A stretch of 64,000 nucleotides of DNA from Gymnopilus junonius. Lineage: Eukaryota > Basidiomycota > Agaricomycetes > Agaricales > Galerinaceae. A model generated the notes under the pieces. It made no database searches. It saw nothing but the letters and a program-made list of their open reading frames with translations, and was not told the DNA's origin. Both the position numbers and the translations under genes were made by a program. The stretch covers positions 62,001-126,000 of the forward strand of contig JADNYJ010000023.1 of the NCBI GenBank assembly GCA_015501075.1. The letters are read 5' to 3'. Below are positions 21,437-35,249 of the stretch, in pieces (position 1 is the first letter of the stretch; each line of letters begins with the position of its first letter).

Positions 21437-24105
21437 TCACGTAGAATGTTCCTTTATATCCCCTTTTTTATTAACGTCAATCTCGACTGTGTCCGTCGAA
21501 CTCTCCTCTCCAGTTAAACCCATTGTGGAGGTATCGTAGCCATGGGCTTCCAGGTACTCTCGGAACTATCGTCTACTTTAAAAACACGGCTGAAAGTTAA
21601 ACTGAATTAACAATACATACGTTTCGATCCTCCTGAATCACGTCTTCTGCGTCGAGAGGATGGATGAACAGGACGGTAACAATAGCACTTATTATCGCCA
21701 GTCCTGGGTTGAACTAAATGGGAGGAAAGGCAGGTAAAGAGAGAGATAACTAACCACTGCCGATCCAGAAAGGGCCAGTATTACCTCGTGTGGTATTAGG
21801 CCCACCAAAGGCTAGAACAAAATATCTTCAAAAAGAAGTAATGCCAACATATCAACCGTCTCTTTACCGTTTACAATCGGAGGGAAGGCTGGAAATGTTC
21901 AGAAAGTGAGTCAGCATTAAAAATGACAATGCAATGGATGAAGCAGACCCCAAGTTCCAACAAATGCGCCGAGCTTTCCAACAGCTGCAGCTATTCCGTA
22001 GAACTGACCACGAACTGCTGTCGGGCTCGTCTTTCCTGCCAACAAAATGGTACAATTTCCAGGCCCTGCATTTACTGTCAACGCAAATAAAGGTTGTGCA
22101 GAGAGAAAAGACAAAACCTGCTTCACCGAAGCTGAGGAAGATGCCATATACAACCTGGGCGACCTAGTCAACTTTATTCTGCACGTTATATGGACCATAT
22201 TACTCACAGCAAACGCGGCGATGTGACTCGTAAGCCTAGCAAAATTTGATAGATGAGTAGTAGTAGAGTAGAATAGGAAAGGGTGTTACCTTTCATAAGC
22301 GCCGCTCATAATGAAACCGACAGTGGCTTGCAGAAGAAGTGCCGTTATCTAAAAGACTCAGGAAGATGTTTACAAGTCCATAGAATATGATAAACGTGCC
22401 ATAGTATATTTAGGGCCGAAGCGATCAAGGAGGAGTGCCCCTCCGATGGTGCCAGGCATGTTAAACAAACTTTTATTTTGATATTGAGAGAGAGGATACG
22501 AGGTAAAGAAAATATGTCACTTACTTGATAATTACGTTCCATCCGAAGACGACTATGAGGTTATCAGATCCTCCGGTAATCCTATCTCACTGTAAGCTTG
22601 TATTTTACAGAGAACAAGTGGAATGTAGTTCACCTGTCGATAATGATGGATGAATAGAGACCGAACTGGAGCACATTACACATCAATCAAGTACAGGAAG
22701 GCGTTGGTCGAAACTCACAGGGTAGCTGAAGCAAAGAAGGGAAAATATTCGACGTCATTAGAGTGAACAGATATTTGGATTAAATACACAACCGAAGACT
22801 TACGCAACAAAGTCATAGAGAAACCTAAAGGGCTGAATTCAGTCTATGCCCTACTAGTATTGACATACAACGACTGACCATATAAAAGCGATCGCCGCTA
22901 ATCTCACTCCATATCTCCTCATGACCAGCATGTATGGAATACGTGCGTACTTCATCGAATCCTTCTTATACCGAACAGGTTCGTCCATGTTTAGGCGCCA
23001 GAGGAAGACGGCCATTGATGGTACTATGGCCAGACCGAGTGACAAGCGCCAGACAGCATTGAGATGGTCATCTCCAAAGCTTGTAGAAAAGTTCAACGAA
23101 TGGAGAGAACCAAATGAGTAAGGCCACGCACATCCAAAAGAGGACGAGAGGGACGAGAGCTGCAATCACGAAGCCGAAGTCAATCATAGAATCTTTACAA
23201 GGCATCAGAATAGTAGAATCGGGATTTAACCAAGCACATACTTGTGGCCAAGGCGACCCATCGATGTCGGGCGGTGTTGCTAATAGCAGGTTCAGACGAC
23301 TGCTCAGCTGCTGCCACAGATCCACAAGGATATTCCGCTCCAATGCCAATACCAACCAGAAAACTATTGAAGCCAAATGCTATAAGCTATAATACAATGG
23401 AGCTCGTACATCACCCACCGCATTGCACTGAGCATGCTTAACAAGCCATTCACACTACCGTGTGCACCTTTGGAAGCAGCTGACAGCACTGAGAATACAA
23501 TGACTATGCCTGTCGCAGCCATCTTTGGTCGATTAGTAATAGGTAAAAGATGGGGGGAGAGTCGAGACTGCACCATTCCGAACTTTCGACCAATCTTGTC
23601 AGACATATAGCCTTTGTGATGCCTTTTTCAGAACTGCAGGTACTTAAGATGCAGAAATGATAATCGAAGGCCTTACCAAAGGTTAACATTCCAACGATCT
23701 CTCCAAAAAATGCTAGACTGCTTAGCGTCCGGCTATACATATGATGCGAGAGTGCATCTGCTCCATATATTCTTGTCAAGACTGGAGGATCATTAGATGA
23801 AAAAAGCGGCCAGATGCAAGTGTTACTGACGAGTATTAACTGGAAAGCGAAGGATCAACCAGTATCAATGAAATTTCCTTCGGCCTGTAGGGAAATTCAT
23901 ACCACTTCCAATCACGCCATTTGCGTATCCTAGTCGCCCAGTCAGAAGCAAAAAAAGCCCTCCATGACCAGAGAAAAATACCATCAGCGAATAAAGCTGT
24001 ACCACAACTAATAAAGAAATCAGATTAAACCCTTCATGGATTATTCGAGACACACGCAAAAATGAGCGAGACACTCCTGATCTTGTCTCCTAGCGGTCTC
24101 GCCAT
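21437..24105 (-). CDS. MFS transporter, phosphate/glycerophosphoinositol (GIT1-like) group
   Basis: Many-exon minus-strand gene from ATG at 24105 to TGA at 21437-21439. The spliced N-terminus reads MARPLGDKIRSVSLIFACG, then TALFADGYANGVIGSVN, LLTRIYGADALSHHM, and the MFS loop 2-3 signature FGYMSDKIGRKFGMV. Next come FLVGIGIGAEYPCGSVAAAE, a motif shared by fungal Git1/phosphate:H+ symporter-like permeases, then DFGFVIAALVPLVLFW, WRLSLGLAIVPSMAVF, MDEPVRYKKDSMKYAR and late helices. The tail is hydrophilic (FREYLEAHGYDTSTMG and onwards). Family role: plasma-membrane uptake of phosphate or glycerophosphodiesters. All introns I followed keep frame, so the gene looks functional, but I did not resolve every small exon between 22.2 and 22.9 kb. 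Confidence 0.8.
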
Positions 24106-24815
24106 ATTGGAAGGTGTTCACGGGAGAAAAGGTATCAAGGCCAATAGTGCGGACCTCTTAGTCTTCATATGCGAGCTATACATAGCAGAGGAGATGCGCA
24201 TATTACTCTCGCGGCGGCATGAAGCTTCTATCAGGCACCTCGACTGTCGAATAGCAAGTACTGTGGTTTATAAATTGATGTAAGCGTCAAGTAAGCGTGT
24301 AGAATTCATTTTGAACTCATAACTGTCACGCACGTTTGTCCATAATGCCAGCTGATTAGCACAGTACTGGATCTATGGACAGGTGAGTGAACGTTCAATC
24401 TGATGGATTTGAGATCCTGTCCAAATATGAATTTTCTGGCGCCCAGGAGTCAAAGCTTTTTGGAGGTCGAACTTGAAGATGCCGCTCGGCCTGGTGCTGC
24501 TACCGACCGATCCCGAGTCACCTGACGTCAAGATTCCAAGTTCAAGTTGCAAGTTGGAACATTCACTTGCCAGCAACATCATGGTTTTAACAGACGGCAA
24601 AAATGATTCGATGCTACTTTGGAGTATGTTTTCCATTATGACATGATAAGCTGATTTGCCCAACTTTGCTAAAAATGTCTTATTTCCAGCCTTCGGTTGG
24701 TGCACCCTGTCTACAGTGATTTCATGCCTAAAGGTCGTTATTCAACGCTTCAGAGGTATCCCAAGAGTCTTTAGGTAAATTCACTGTTTCGGAAAGGACG
24801 CCCCAGGGTGTACAG
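24106..24815. other. Intergenic between divergent MFS and F-box genes
   Basis: Contains presumed promoters. A minus-strand 110-codon ORF (24373-24705) has no recognisable motif and is not supported. Confidence 0.4.
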
Positions 24816-26146
24816 ATGGACACACTCTCCATGACACCCGACGTCATGACAGAAGTGAGTGCTACTCAGATACTTTTTGCACGTGTAATTGGTTCTTCAA
24901 TCTTACATTCGCTCATATAGGAATTTTGCGTTGGCGAGATTTTTTCGACTTATCTCGGCACCTCATTGCCACTTGGTTCCTCCAACACTGTGGAGGACTT
25001 CGTGGAGAAGAGTGATGCAGACATACAAGGCCTAGAGAAGTGTATCAAAGGCATCAAGTCAGATATCTTTGGTTTATGGAGAAGCCGCAAGATTTTACTG
25101 CGATATTGAACAGAAACGAGAGCAAATAAAGAACGCCCAATCATTGCGAACACCCATCCGAATTCTTCCAGCCGAAATTCTCAGTATCATCTTTGACTTG
25201 TGTATCCCTGAATCTCGCGCAACAGTAAACGTGAAAATGGTACCTCTATTCGTCTGCTCTGTTTGCAGGACATGGAGGAGCGTCGCGATCAACAATCCCA
25301 TGTTATGGCAAATTTTCGGACCCTCAGGCTATTGCATCCGATCTTCGAGAATGGAAAAGTCCTTGCGGTCTGTATCAATCTCGAGGAATTGGATGTTATA
25401 TTCGAATGCTCTAAAAGGCCAACCGCGAGTCTCGAAGGGAATGACATCCCTGTCGTTCTTGATCGCCTTACAGATTTCAGTATTTCAGATCTCGGCATTC
25501 TTGGAGACGTTGGTGTAACCTTACAAGGCATGCACATGCCCTCCTTAGAATCTTTCAATTTTGATACTATTCACGAAGTATGCCGGTTCACCAACGGTTC
25601 CACTCTGCACCATTCCTCCCGCATGTTCGTCGACTTTGCGGACTTGGCTCATATCTTCACTTCAATCATACATTTTCGTCTGCATTCTGTTTCGATAAGC
25701 GATGAAGATTTTCTCCCATTCCTTCAGATGATACCCCAGGTTGAAGACCTCGACATCACAAATTTCAAGTGTGAACCTCCTTTCCAGAATGGTCCACGCG
25801 TCCTCGAGTACACTACACTTGTTCGACTTCTAACGCAGAGGCCACAAGATCCTTCAGAACAGCCCATCCTCCCGCACTTTTTTTTTTGACTATATTTTAT
25901 CCATACTGCCAAGGCAAGCACCCTGCTACGATGGAGGACTATATATCACTGGTGAGGACACGATGCGAGATGAATGCTTCTGCCGATCTTTGCTATGAAA
26001 AGGGCCCATATAACTTCCAGCTCCAGCTGTGCTTCTACAGAGATCTAGTCCCATCTGAAGCCATATCATCTATCGTGGCAAACATGAAAGCGATTGACTC
26101 TGAACAACATCGTTTTTTGTTCGATTATAGGGTTGTGGGTTGCTAG
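24816..26146 (+). pseudogene. F-box protein pseudogene with several frame shifts
   Basis: Plausible first exon MDTLSMTPDVMTE, an intron, then EDFVEKSDADIQGLEKCIKG in one frame. The F-box itself, TPIRILPAEILSIIFDLC through VCRTWRSVAINNPMLW (25150-25300), is in another frame. The LRR-like part (INLEELDVIFECSKRPTASL through PQVEDLDITNFKCEPPF) is in a third. The final part (YCQGKHPATMEDYISLV to a stop at 26144-26146) becomes in-frame only if the T9 run at 25880-25888 is one base shorter. The order of parts matches agaric F-box proteins, which act as substrate receptors of SCF ubiquitin ligases. Three shifts make a pseudogene likely; homopolymer assembly error could account for the last. Confidence 0.65.
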
Positions 26147-26240
26147 CCGGCAATGAAAACCTCCGCTGCTGTGATAAGAATGCACCGGGCTTCTGATTTT
26201 CGCCAAGCAACATTGTTTACAGTCCCCAGAAGCCCGAAAT

Positions 26241-27573
26241 TTATTCGTAGACGTAGCACAATGGAAAATCCCTAATGTCCATAACATCCCTAATAGGTAT
26301 CGTATTACCCAGTGCGTCGTAGTGTAATAAAAATTCTAATGCAGTTTCTTTGCTTTTGACAGTTTTGCCAGACATGTCATCCAAACGACGTAGTGGGTCC
26401 ATCATCTCCCAAGACCACCAAAGCCTGTCTAAATTAGAGTGATGTAAAAAGAAAATAGGATCTATTTCGCAGGACATGCGATAAGCCTTGAAATTTTCAA
26501 TGACGATAAGAACCTTACTGACCTCCCGGACTTGAATATAAATTTGACAAGTCACCACCTATGACCAGATGTCCTGATCCATGCTCGTTCGGATGCTCGA
26601 TGGAAGGGGTTCCCTCAAGCTCGACGCGAAACTTCTCGAACGTGGGCTGGCTCAACGCCCTGCCCACCGCCTCACTATTCAGGAACTTGTCATACTTGTT
26701 GTCGACGCCGCGCACAAGGCAATGGGAGGTGATGAGCCTACCCGGTCCGAGGTGGATGATGAAGTTTTCTCGTGAGAATGGGCCGTCCATAACGCAGCCT
26801 ACGAACGCAGTGGTCATTATGGAGGAAGAATCTGGGAGATTGTCTGGAAGATCATATGTTCCTGGAACGCCGTCTCCTCCAAAGCCAGTAACAGGATCGA
26901 AGATGGGCGAGTTAAGAATACTGAGGAGTTTAGCCTTCGTGAGCTGCCATTCAAGATAAGGAGAGGAAAAGATAAGACTTACTTCCCTCCTGGTTTGACA
27001 TCCTGTGTCCAATCCCAATACCTGTAATTGCCACCGTCATTATGTGTTTGCAGAGATAGGAGAAGAAGCACGTACGGGATGGACCCCTTATAGTCGCACT
27101 CGGTCCTCAACGTCGTCTCGTATATGCTCACAAACCGTCGATGCCATGGTAAGAAATGTCCCTATATAAATATTGAGCGAATTGGCTATACTCTTTCGAA
27201 GAGGCAAACGTACCACATAATGAATCAAGTCGGCTGTGTTAATGTGTACTGCCTGGAAATCGTCGAACCTGTTTTGAACACCAGCAAAGGAGGTGATGTT
27301 GGGTAGGGATTGGGTACACTTGACAGCTCGAATGTATTCCGCTTTCTCTGAGTCGTTAAGGGTTCTCCTGTACACATGTAAGGTTATGGTGGTAAACACG
27401 AAGGAGATTGCAGCGAACCATTCTCTCCGGACTGCAAGATGTGTACATGTGCCAGAGGGACCGAACCTCGGAGTATCAGACTCTAAAAACCTATCATGGT
27501 CCTCGACCCCCTCCCCGTAGGTCGCCAAAAACAAAGATGAGAGTAGTAGGAAGTTGCGACGGCGAAGGCGCAT
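26241..27573 (-). CDS. Secreted tyrosinase (copper monooxygenase), paralogue 1
   Basis: Minus-strand gene, start at 27573, stop 26241-26243. The N-terminal segment RRRNFLLLSSLFLATYG looks like a signal peptide. Then CTHLAVRREW and, across an intron, RTLNDSEKAEYIRAVKC. CuA site: FDDFQAVH, then IHY joined by an intron to VGHFLPWHRRF (H-x8-H spacing retained). YWDWTQD follows, then FGGDGVPGTY. CuB: HGSGHLVIGG (H-x3-H) and, after an intron, DPIFFLHHSNLDRLWW. All six copper histidines appear present. It is the short form with no long C-terminal lid domain. Family reaction: o-hydroxylation of monophenols and oxidation of diphenols to quinones (melanin-type chemistry), here probably extracellular. 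A close paralogue follows on the same strand at 28814-30206. Confidence 0.88.
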
Positions 27574-28813
27574 GAAATCTCCAATAGTAAAATGATATGA
27601 CGGGAATTGTACTGAGCAACGGAGGTGAAAGACCAAGTGAAATGAAAGGAGGGATAAGAGGGAGAGCGAGGAAGGGGGGAATGAAATCAACAAGCGTTAT
27701 TGAGACTCTAGGGTCATGGATGGGTCCATGTCTGACCTTAGCCAGATGCTAGCCCTTTTTAGGAGGGTGATAAACCGGGACACGTTGACTAGCGAGCAGC
27801 GAGACATCGTCAGATCTAGCGGTGGAGGGAATAGACATATTCTGGTCGATGGTGTGCAATATGGTGCAAAGGGACAATGGTTTGAAGCTCAGTCTCAGAC
27901 TCGCAGTATTTATGTATAATCGTGGCACCATGGAGAAGGCTCCAGAAATAACTGGAGGAGCGGAAAATCGAGATTGGAGGAGGTACATATGTGAAAGCCC
28001 GAGGACGAAAAGGAAATCCGAAGGCTCAAATGGATTTATTTTTTCGATCGGTGATCGATCGGTAGTCTTCCAAAAATAACCTAGCCAGTAGACGGTCGTG
28101 TTATTACCGTCGCGACATTTGGCATGCACATTGCAGCCTATGCATGCATCATCCAAAAATCATCCTGTCTTTATATTTAAACTGGGTTTGAACTAAAAAG
28201 TAGGCTCACTTTTAGCAGCCTCCCAAAACGAACTATATATCGTGACGAACGCGTCAATAACAACCTGTTGGCGATGCTGCGCAAACCTCGGTGAAATCAT
28301 TCACAAACGAGTCCTGGTTCCAGGAGTGTTGTAAAACATATATAGAAACGTAGTTTGTTGTTTGTGCCTGTCGTTCGCGCTATGTACCTTCTGGCGTTTG
28401 AATCACCCAATCTGCATCAGTTTATGCCACTTACTCCTACTGTGGCATGCTTTGACAATGAACGGCGCTGTGGGATCAGATGAAGATAAGTCCGACTTGA
28501 GCCCCCTCAGAAAAGGGAACAATTTTTATTGAAAGGAGTTGAACCGAGGAACATATTTCTCAAACATCCTACGGCAAAAAAAAGCACCAATACATTTTAT
28601 TTCTAATTCCCACTACACAAAGAAAAAAAGAAGACACTCGAAGACAAACCGAGTAAGGCCGTTATTGTAAGTAAAGGAAATTGTCAGAGTGCTGTAAACG
28701 ACGGCACCGAAACCCAAGCAATTAAAGGGTTTGATAAAAGAATGGAAGTGGCGTTGAGCCAAATGGGCGCAACGTCAAGCCCGAACAAAGTCGAAAAGAA
28801 TGGGACTTGGGAA
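27574..28813. other. Spacer between the two tyrosinase genes
   Basis: 1.2 kb. It must hold the promoter of paralogue 1 and the 3' UTR of paralogue 2. Open stretches such as 27749-28156 (-) carry no known motif. Confidence 0.45.
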
Positions 28814-30206
28814 TTAAGAATGGCGAAGGAAGGCATCCCAGTCGACGGAGAGAGGTTTCCTAATGTAAGTGTAGCAAGAAGGTTCGGCGTGGATGTCCAT
28901 GATATCGCGAATTTGCAGCGTTGGTCCGAGACTTCCCATCAGCAATGGGTATTCAAGGGTAACGTTATAGATCGGCTCGACGGTTGACGATGGACCGGCG
29001 ATTTCATATAATCGAGAAGGTACAGCTTGCTGCCAAGTCCACCAAATACGGTCAATGTTGGCGTGGTGGAGGTAGAACATAGGATCTATCCCGACATCAC
29101 ATAAGCACACAACAAACGATGTTAAAAACGCATTTATGGACTAACCTCCAGGGCTAGAGAAGAAGTTGCTCATTTCTCCACCGATAGCGATGTGACCTCC
29201 GTCATGCATACGATGGTCGCTGGTGAGCGGCTGGCCTTCGACTTCGATGCGGAAGAGTTCAAATGATTGTTGTTTAGTCGCGTTGGCAATCGCAGCCGAA
29301 GTGAGGTGCTGAGCAGCTGACTCATTGAAACCGCGAACGAGACAGTGATCTGTGTTGAGCAATCCAGGGCCGATGCGAAGCGTATAGTTGGCGAAGGGAC
29401 CATCAGGAACGCAACCAACAAAACTCGGTGGGTTGATCCTCGAATCGTCGTCAAAGTCCGTAGGGAGGGTATAGGTTCCAGGAACCCCGTCGCCACCAAA
29501 GCCTGTAAGAGGATCCCAGACTGGGGACCTGCTTATCCTAGAAAGAAGGGCATTGAATTCACGACATGCGAAACTGAAAATAAAAGCCTCTCACGAGTTA
29601 TTGGAATTCGCTTCTGCATCTTGAGTCCAATCCCAGTATCTTCAGAAGCGTTCCATGAGCTCAGATAAACAGATGATGATGATGATAATGATGACACTTA
29701 CGGAGCGGTACCAGTATACCCACATTCACTTCGAAGAGCACTGTCGTAGTTCTTTAGGTAAAGCCTGTGCCAGGGAAGAAATTGGCCCTGACAAAGCGTT
29801 AGGAGATGGCATAAGGTTAATTAAATACTCATACCACAGTGTGAACGGCGTTGGCAATATGGGAGTGGTAGGCTTGGAACTCGTCGAATCGCGTTTGAGC
29901 CTGTGTGATCGGGGGATCAAGGGCGGGATGAGACTGGAGGCACTTCACGGCGTTGATATAGTCGGCCTTCTCAACATCATTGAGCGTTCTCCTGCAGCAG
30001 CCAGGCTATCGCATGAGTGCTAGTTACCACAGCCACTAAAAGCCAAATCCATACCATTCACGGCGCTCGAGGAGGGTCTCGCAAGTGCGGTATCTTGAGC
30101 CCTTGTAATAACGACCATTGAGATCTCCTTGCTCGTTGAAGAAAGCCTTCACAGGCGTCTGCAAGAATAAAAGCAGGGAAAGCACAAGAGGAACGGTCGA
30201 AAGCAT
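28814..30206 (-). CDS. Secreted tyrosinase (copper monooxygenase), paralogue 2
   Basis: Start at 30206, stop 28814-28816. Signal peptide MLSTVPLVLSLLLFLQTPVKA. Then CETLLERREW, intron, RTLNDVEKADYINAVKC. CuA: FDEFQAYH, VHTV joined by an intron to GQFLPWHRLY (Gln where paralogue 1 has His, but the H-x8-H copper ligands remain). YWDWTQD, then VWDPLTGFGGDGVPGTY. CuB: HDGGHIAIGG and DPMFYLHHANIDRIWW. Same intron positions as paralogue 1, so a tandem duplicate. The tail after SCYTY is longer (IRKPLSVDWDAFLRHS) than in paralogue 1. The protein is probably extracellular and active on phenols. Confidence 0.88.
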
Positions 30207-32653
30207 CGTTGTAGGGAGCGAGAGGAGGGAGGCGGGATCCTAACGATGAGGAAGATGAGAGGAAAGGAGCCTATTTATACGTTTGAATTTGGCGTAGTCG
30301 TCCATGGTCAGCCAATGAATAAAGTCAACCTCTGACTGCAAGGTCAGCCACGGGAAGGAAGAAGGAATCGGGAAATCGCGTGGAGGTCGGTTTGAGGTGA
30401 AAGTTTAATCATGTTAGCCACTGGCACAACGGGGAATGGTCGCTTACACAACCGGAATTTGTTGAGCCGATAGTTTGCATTGCCACAAAAATACGAAATA
30501 TGATGGTGAGCCATGGTTGCTTCAATAAAGTGGTATATTGGAGGTCCCATCGCGGTGGTGAATGAGAATTGAGTGCCTCTTGTTTTTTCCGGAGATATGC
30601 ATTTCGAATTGAAAAAAGTTATATCTAGATGCCATCCAGACGTTTCTCGCTCTGGGCTCTTGTTAAACTCAAAACCACGTACTAGAACGTCGCAGTTAGT
30701 ACATAAAAGAAGCAGATTTTGCGATGATAATTGCCTGTCGCATAAGAAGACAATGGAATTCAAGTACTTGTTGGTGAGACGGAACTTTCTTGAATCTGAA
30801 GCACGACGCAAGAAAATATATAATAACCGAAAAGAATTTGAAACATCATCATCGCCTTAAAGTTGCTATTTTCATCGGTTCATTTCAGAAGTCCATAGTC
30901 CATGTCCGGATAGGCAGTAAGACTCTGGAGTCTGAATCCGTCGAAGGGGTGCAGGAAAAAGCGTCGGTTGATTGCCTTTTCCGCGCAACCCAGGTAGATA
31001 AGCTCCAGGGATAGGACTAGTGACTCCATGAAGTTTGAAAGTATGCAGAAAGGAGGGAAGTGTACATGTGAAAGCACAAAGTTGAGCGCAAGCGGAAATG
31101 CCTAATTGTCTGACGTAATCATACATTTTCGAAGTCCGATTGTTGCCAAGACCTCACTGCACTCCTGTCTCCCTCCTTGAACTCGACTTCAGCCTACATT
31201 ACAGTAATGTCTTTCAAGACGGCTTCTTTTATTTCGCAGACTCCTCCACAATGTTCCAAATCACTGCCTCGTATCTTACCAATTATACGGGCAAGAATAC
31301 GGGCAGCAGATTGAAAGGCCTGGCCAGTTCTTCCTTGAGATAGGATGTTTGAGCGAGTCAAGCAAATTACCTATTGGCCTCTAAATTTTCAAACAAAAGG
31401 GGTAAGGCCGCTATGCTCACCCTTATTGGCCTCTAAATACTAATTTCCGTGCATGGCACTTTTTAAGCTTAGACTCAAGACCCGCATCATCGATAGTGGC
31501 CGCCGTTGAACCTAGCCTAATATTATTACGTTGTGGAGAGGGTGGCCTTCACAACCTCTTGCAATACTAAGCATTTGCGCTTTTCTCAGAGCTATCTACC
31601 AAGTTGACAACCTCAGGTTCCTTCTCATTCAATACAGGATTCTTCATGTTGCAGTCCCCGGATTTCCCACCATTCCTACGTCATTTCAATCACAGGCAAT
31701 AATTTTGACACTGTCGCTCATCTTGCCTAGCGGGTATCGCAGCTTGTCCGTATCTGAATTTCGCGATACATTCAAAGTCGAGCTTCCATGCCTTACGTGC
31801 GTGTCGCGCCCTTCTAAGTAGCACCGACGATCACTTGAACCTGTGGCACAAACATCGCGGAAGATCATCAAGGTCTAACTTGCCCAGACATGCATATCTG
31901 CGCTGACGCCGCTGAAAAGGCATCAGAACCAACCCACTAGTCTACAATCGGATACCCTACAAGGAGGCCCTAGTTTGGCCCAATACATCGTTCTTGGCTT
32001 ATCCTCCTCTATCGGCATACCCTACTTTTGGCCCAGTTCAATTTTACGGATGATCATTGTCATTGATCATTGCATCGAGTTTGAATTTGGATACCTTGAA
32101 TCATATGCCTCTTCTCCCCTTCATTGCCCGTCAGTTGTGTTCTCGTCAGCTTGGGGTCAAACCTATCTTTGGTCCCGAAGAAACATGCAAATAACCTTCC
32201 TATCAAGGCGCAACTGCAAAGTTACGATTAAAGGTGATTGACTTGAAATCTATCTGACTTCTGTATGCTTGCCTCGAACCGATCTTGTGGTCGCTGTGCA
32301 GATTTTACTCGTCGAACCAAGGGGATGGATAGGAGGAATGAAGCCAGTTTGACAGCTCGTGCTGAAATGGTTTACTAGGAAAATGACTATCGCTATCGCT
32401 TTGACGTGCTTTGTAAAGGAAACAGTCGCCAGTGTACCAACGTCATTCCAATGACCACCCAAGGTGTTGAAGAGAAAATATGGGAAGGCGAGGGACATCC
32501 AAGCCGATTTTTCCTAGGCTCTGGGAGGCAATGAACTCGGTGAAGAGGAAACATACAATTGTTGCTGTACATTCGTGATGTCATATGTTTCTCGTCTAAT
32601 TGATACTATAGAACACCTCGCAGTTTGGTCATTTCGCCTGCTCCCGAACCATT
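30207..32653. other. 2.4 kb region without a supported gene
   Basis: It includes the tyrosinase 2 promoter (TATTTATAC-like box near 30272). The open stretches (30344-30811 minus, 31531-31821 plus and others) show no domain. Two copies of the string TATTGGCCTCTAAAT occur at about 31371 and 31424. Otherwise nothing recognised. Confidence 0.4.
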
Positions 32654-34129
<1,476 letters not shown>

Positions 34130-34323
34130 AGTAAAAGGGTGGGCATCTCAATCATACTAGGCTTCCCTAAAGCTTGTAAAGTTGTTTGGAACTTGTTATA
34201 GAACTCAGCTTGCTTGAAACATATATAGAACTCGAGAGAGATAGTCTATATAGGTTCTGGAAAATTTAGAATATATGAATAGATGCTCTCGCCAAGCATG
34301 TCTAAACAAGAGGTTGTCTCCAA

Positions 34324-35249
34324 ATGGCAACACTGCGATCAACGTTCTCCTCGACCAACATGTCCTATCCGGGCTATACACCGACGCCGCCACCGCCGGG
34401 CACGACGACCCCGACGTATCCATACAGCTACCACCCATCAGCATACGCACACCCAACAACCCCAGGCGCCTACCCATACGCTGCTGGAGCATACCAAGCA
34501 GGCGTCACAAGTTACTGGCCATACACCTACAGCTATGCCCCTCAAGCACACCCGCAGACATCGACGGCCACAGGTACGACAACGACACACCTGCTTACTA
34601 CTGCGCAGCTGCTCCAGCAGCACCAGGCCCTGCTGAGGTCCACTCCGGCGTCTGTGACGCCTCATGTGCCGACTGTTTCAACATCTATATCGAGTTTACC
34701 CCAGCGGTCGGCGACTTTTAGCTCGTACACGCCTAATTACGCTCGTGAGACTATGTCTTCTTACAGTACGGGTGGTAGAGGAGGACGGCGGCAGTCAAAT
34801 TTGAAGGGACTGTTCACCAAAGAATGTATGTGGCATGAATCAGCACATACGCTATGCGTTGTTCTCAATATTTACTTCGTGATCTTTTCTTTCGCAGTGA
34901 AGAACTTGATGTATGGCTTTGGAGATGATCGTAATCCAGCAAATGACACAGTGAATGTCATGGAGGAGATTCTGATTGAGTACATTACAGATGTTGTACG
35001 TACTTCTCTGCGGCCCCACATTTGCTTATCAATCTAACCTTTGTTCCCGAAATTTAGTGCCAAGTAGCTACTGGGCCTACGAAGAAATCGCGTCTTTCCA
35101 TAGACGACCTGAGACGAGCCCTATCGCGCCCTGCAGACGCAAAGAAGCTGGCACGTATGGAGGAATTGTTATTCATGCAAGAGGACATCAAGCGTGCTCG
35201 GGCTCAGTTCGAAGAGTCAGATATACAAAATACCAGAGGTCTCCAATGA
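34324..35249 (+). CDS. TAF13: TFIID subunit TAF13
   Basis: Three exons: 34324 to about 34826, then the exon starting LKNLMYGFGDD, then CQVATGPTKKSR to TGA at 35247-35249. The TAF13 histone fold is clear: LFTKELKNLMYGFGDDR, NDTVNVMEEILIEYITDV, KKSRLSIDDLRRALSRPADAKK, RMEELLFMQEDIKRARAQF. In the family this fold pairs with TAF11 inside TFIID, in the nucleus, for RNA polymerase II initiation. The N-terminal ~165 residues form a Tyr/Pro/Ala/Thr-rich low-complexity extension (YPYSYHPSAYAHPTTPGAY and similar) that is absent from the short yeast and human proteins. The start is MATLRS or the Met 13 codons later (MSYPGY); which is used cannot be decided. Confidence 0.92.

Noticed and set aside
29250..29460. 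GQFLPWHR in tyrosinase 2 taken at first as loss of a copper ligand
   Set aside because: The CuA pair is the His in VHTV and the His in LPWHR (H-x8-H), both present; the changed residue is not the ligand, so the enzyme is not called inactive.
29726..30023. Overlapping ORFs on both strands within tyrosinase 2
   Set aside because: They span the CuA exon and introns of the minus-strand tyrosinase, whose spliced protein explains the sequence; the other frames lack motifs.
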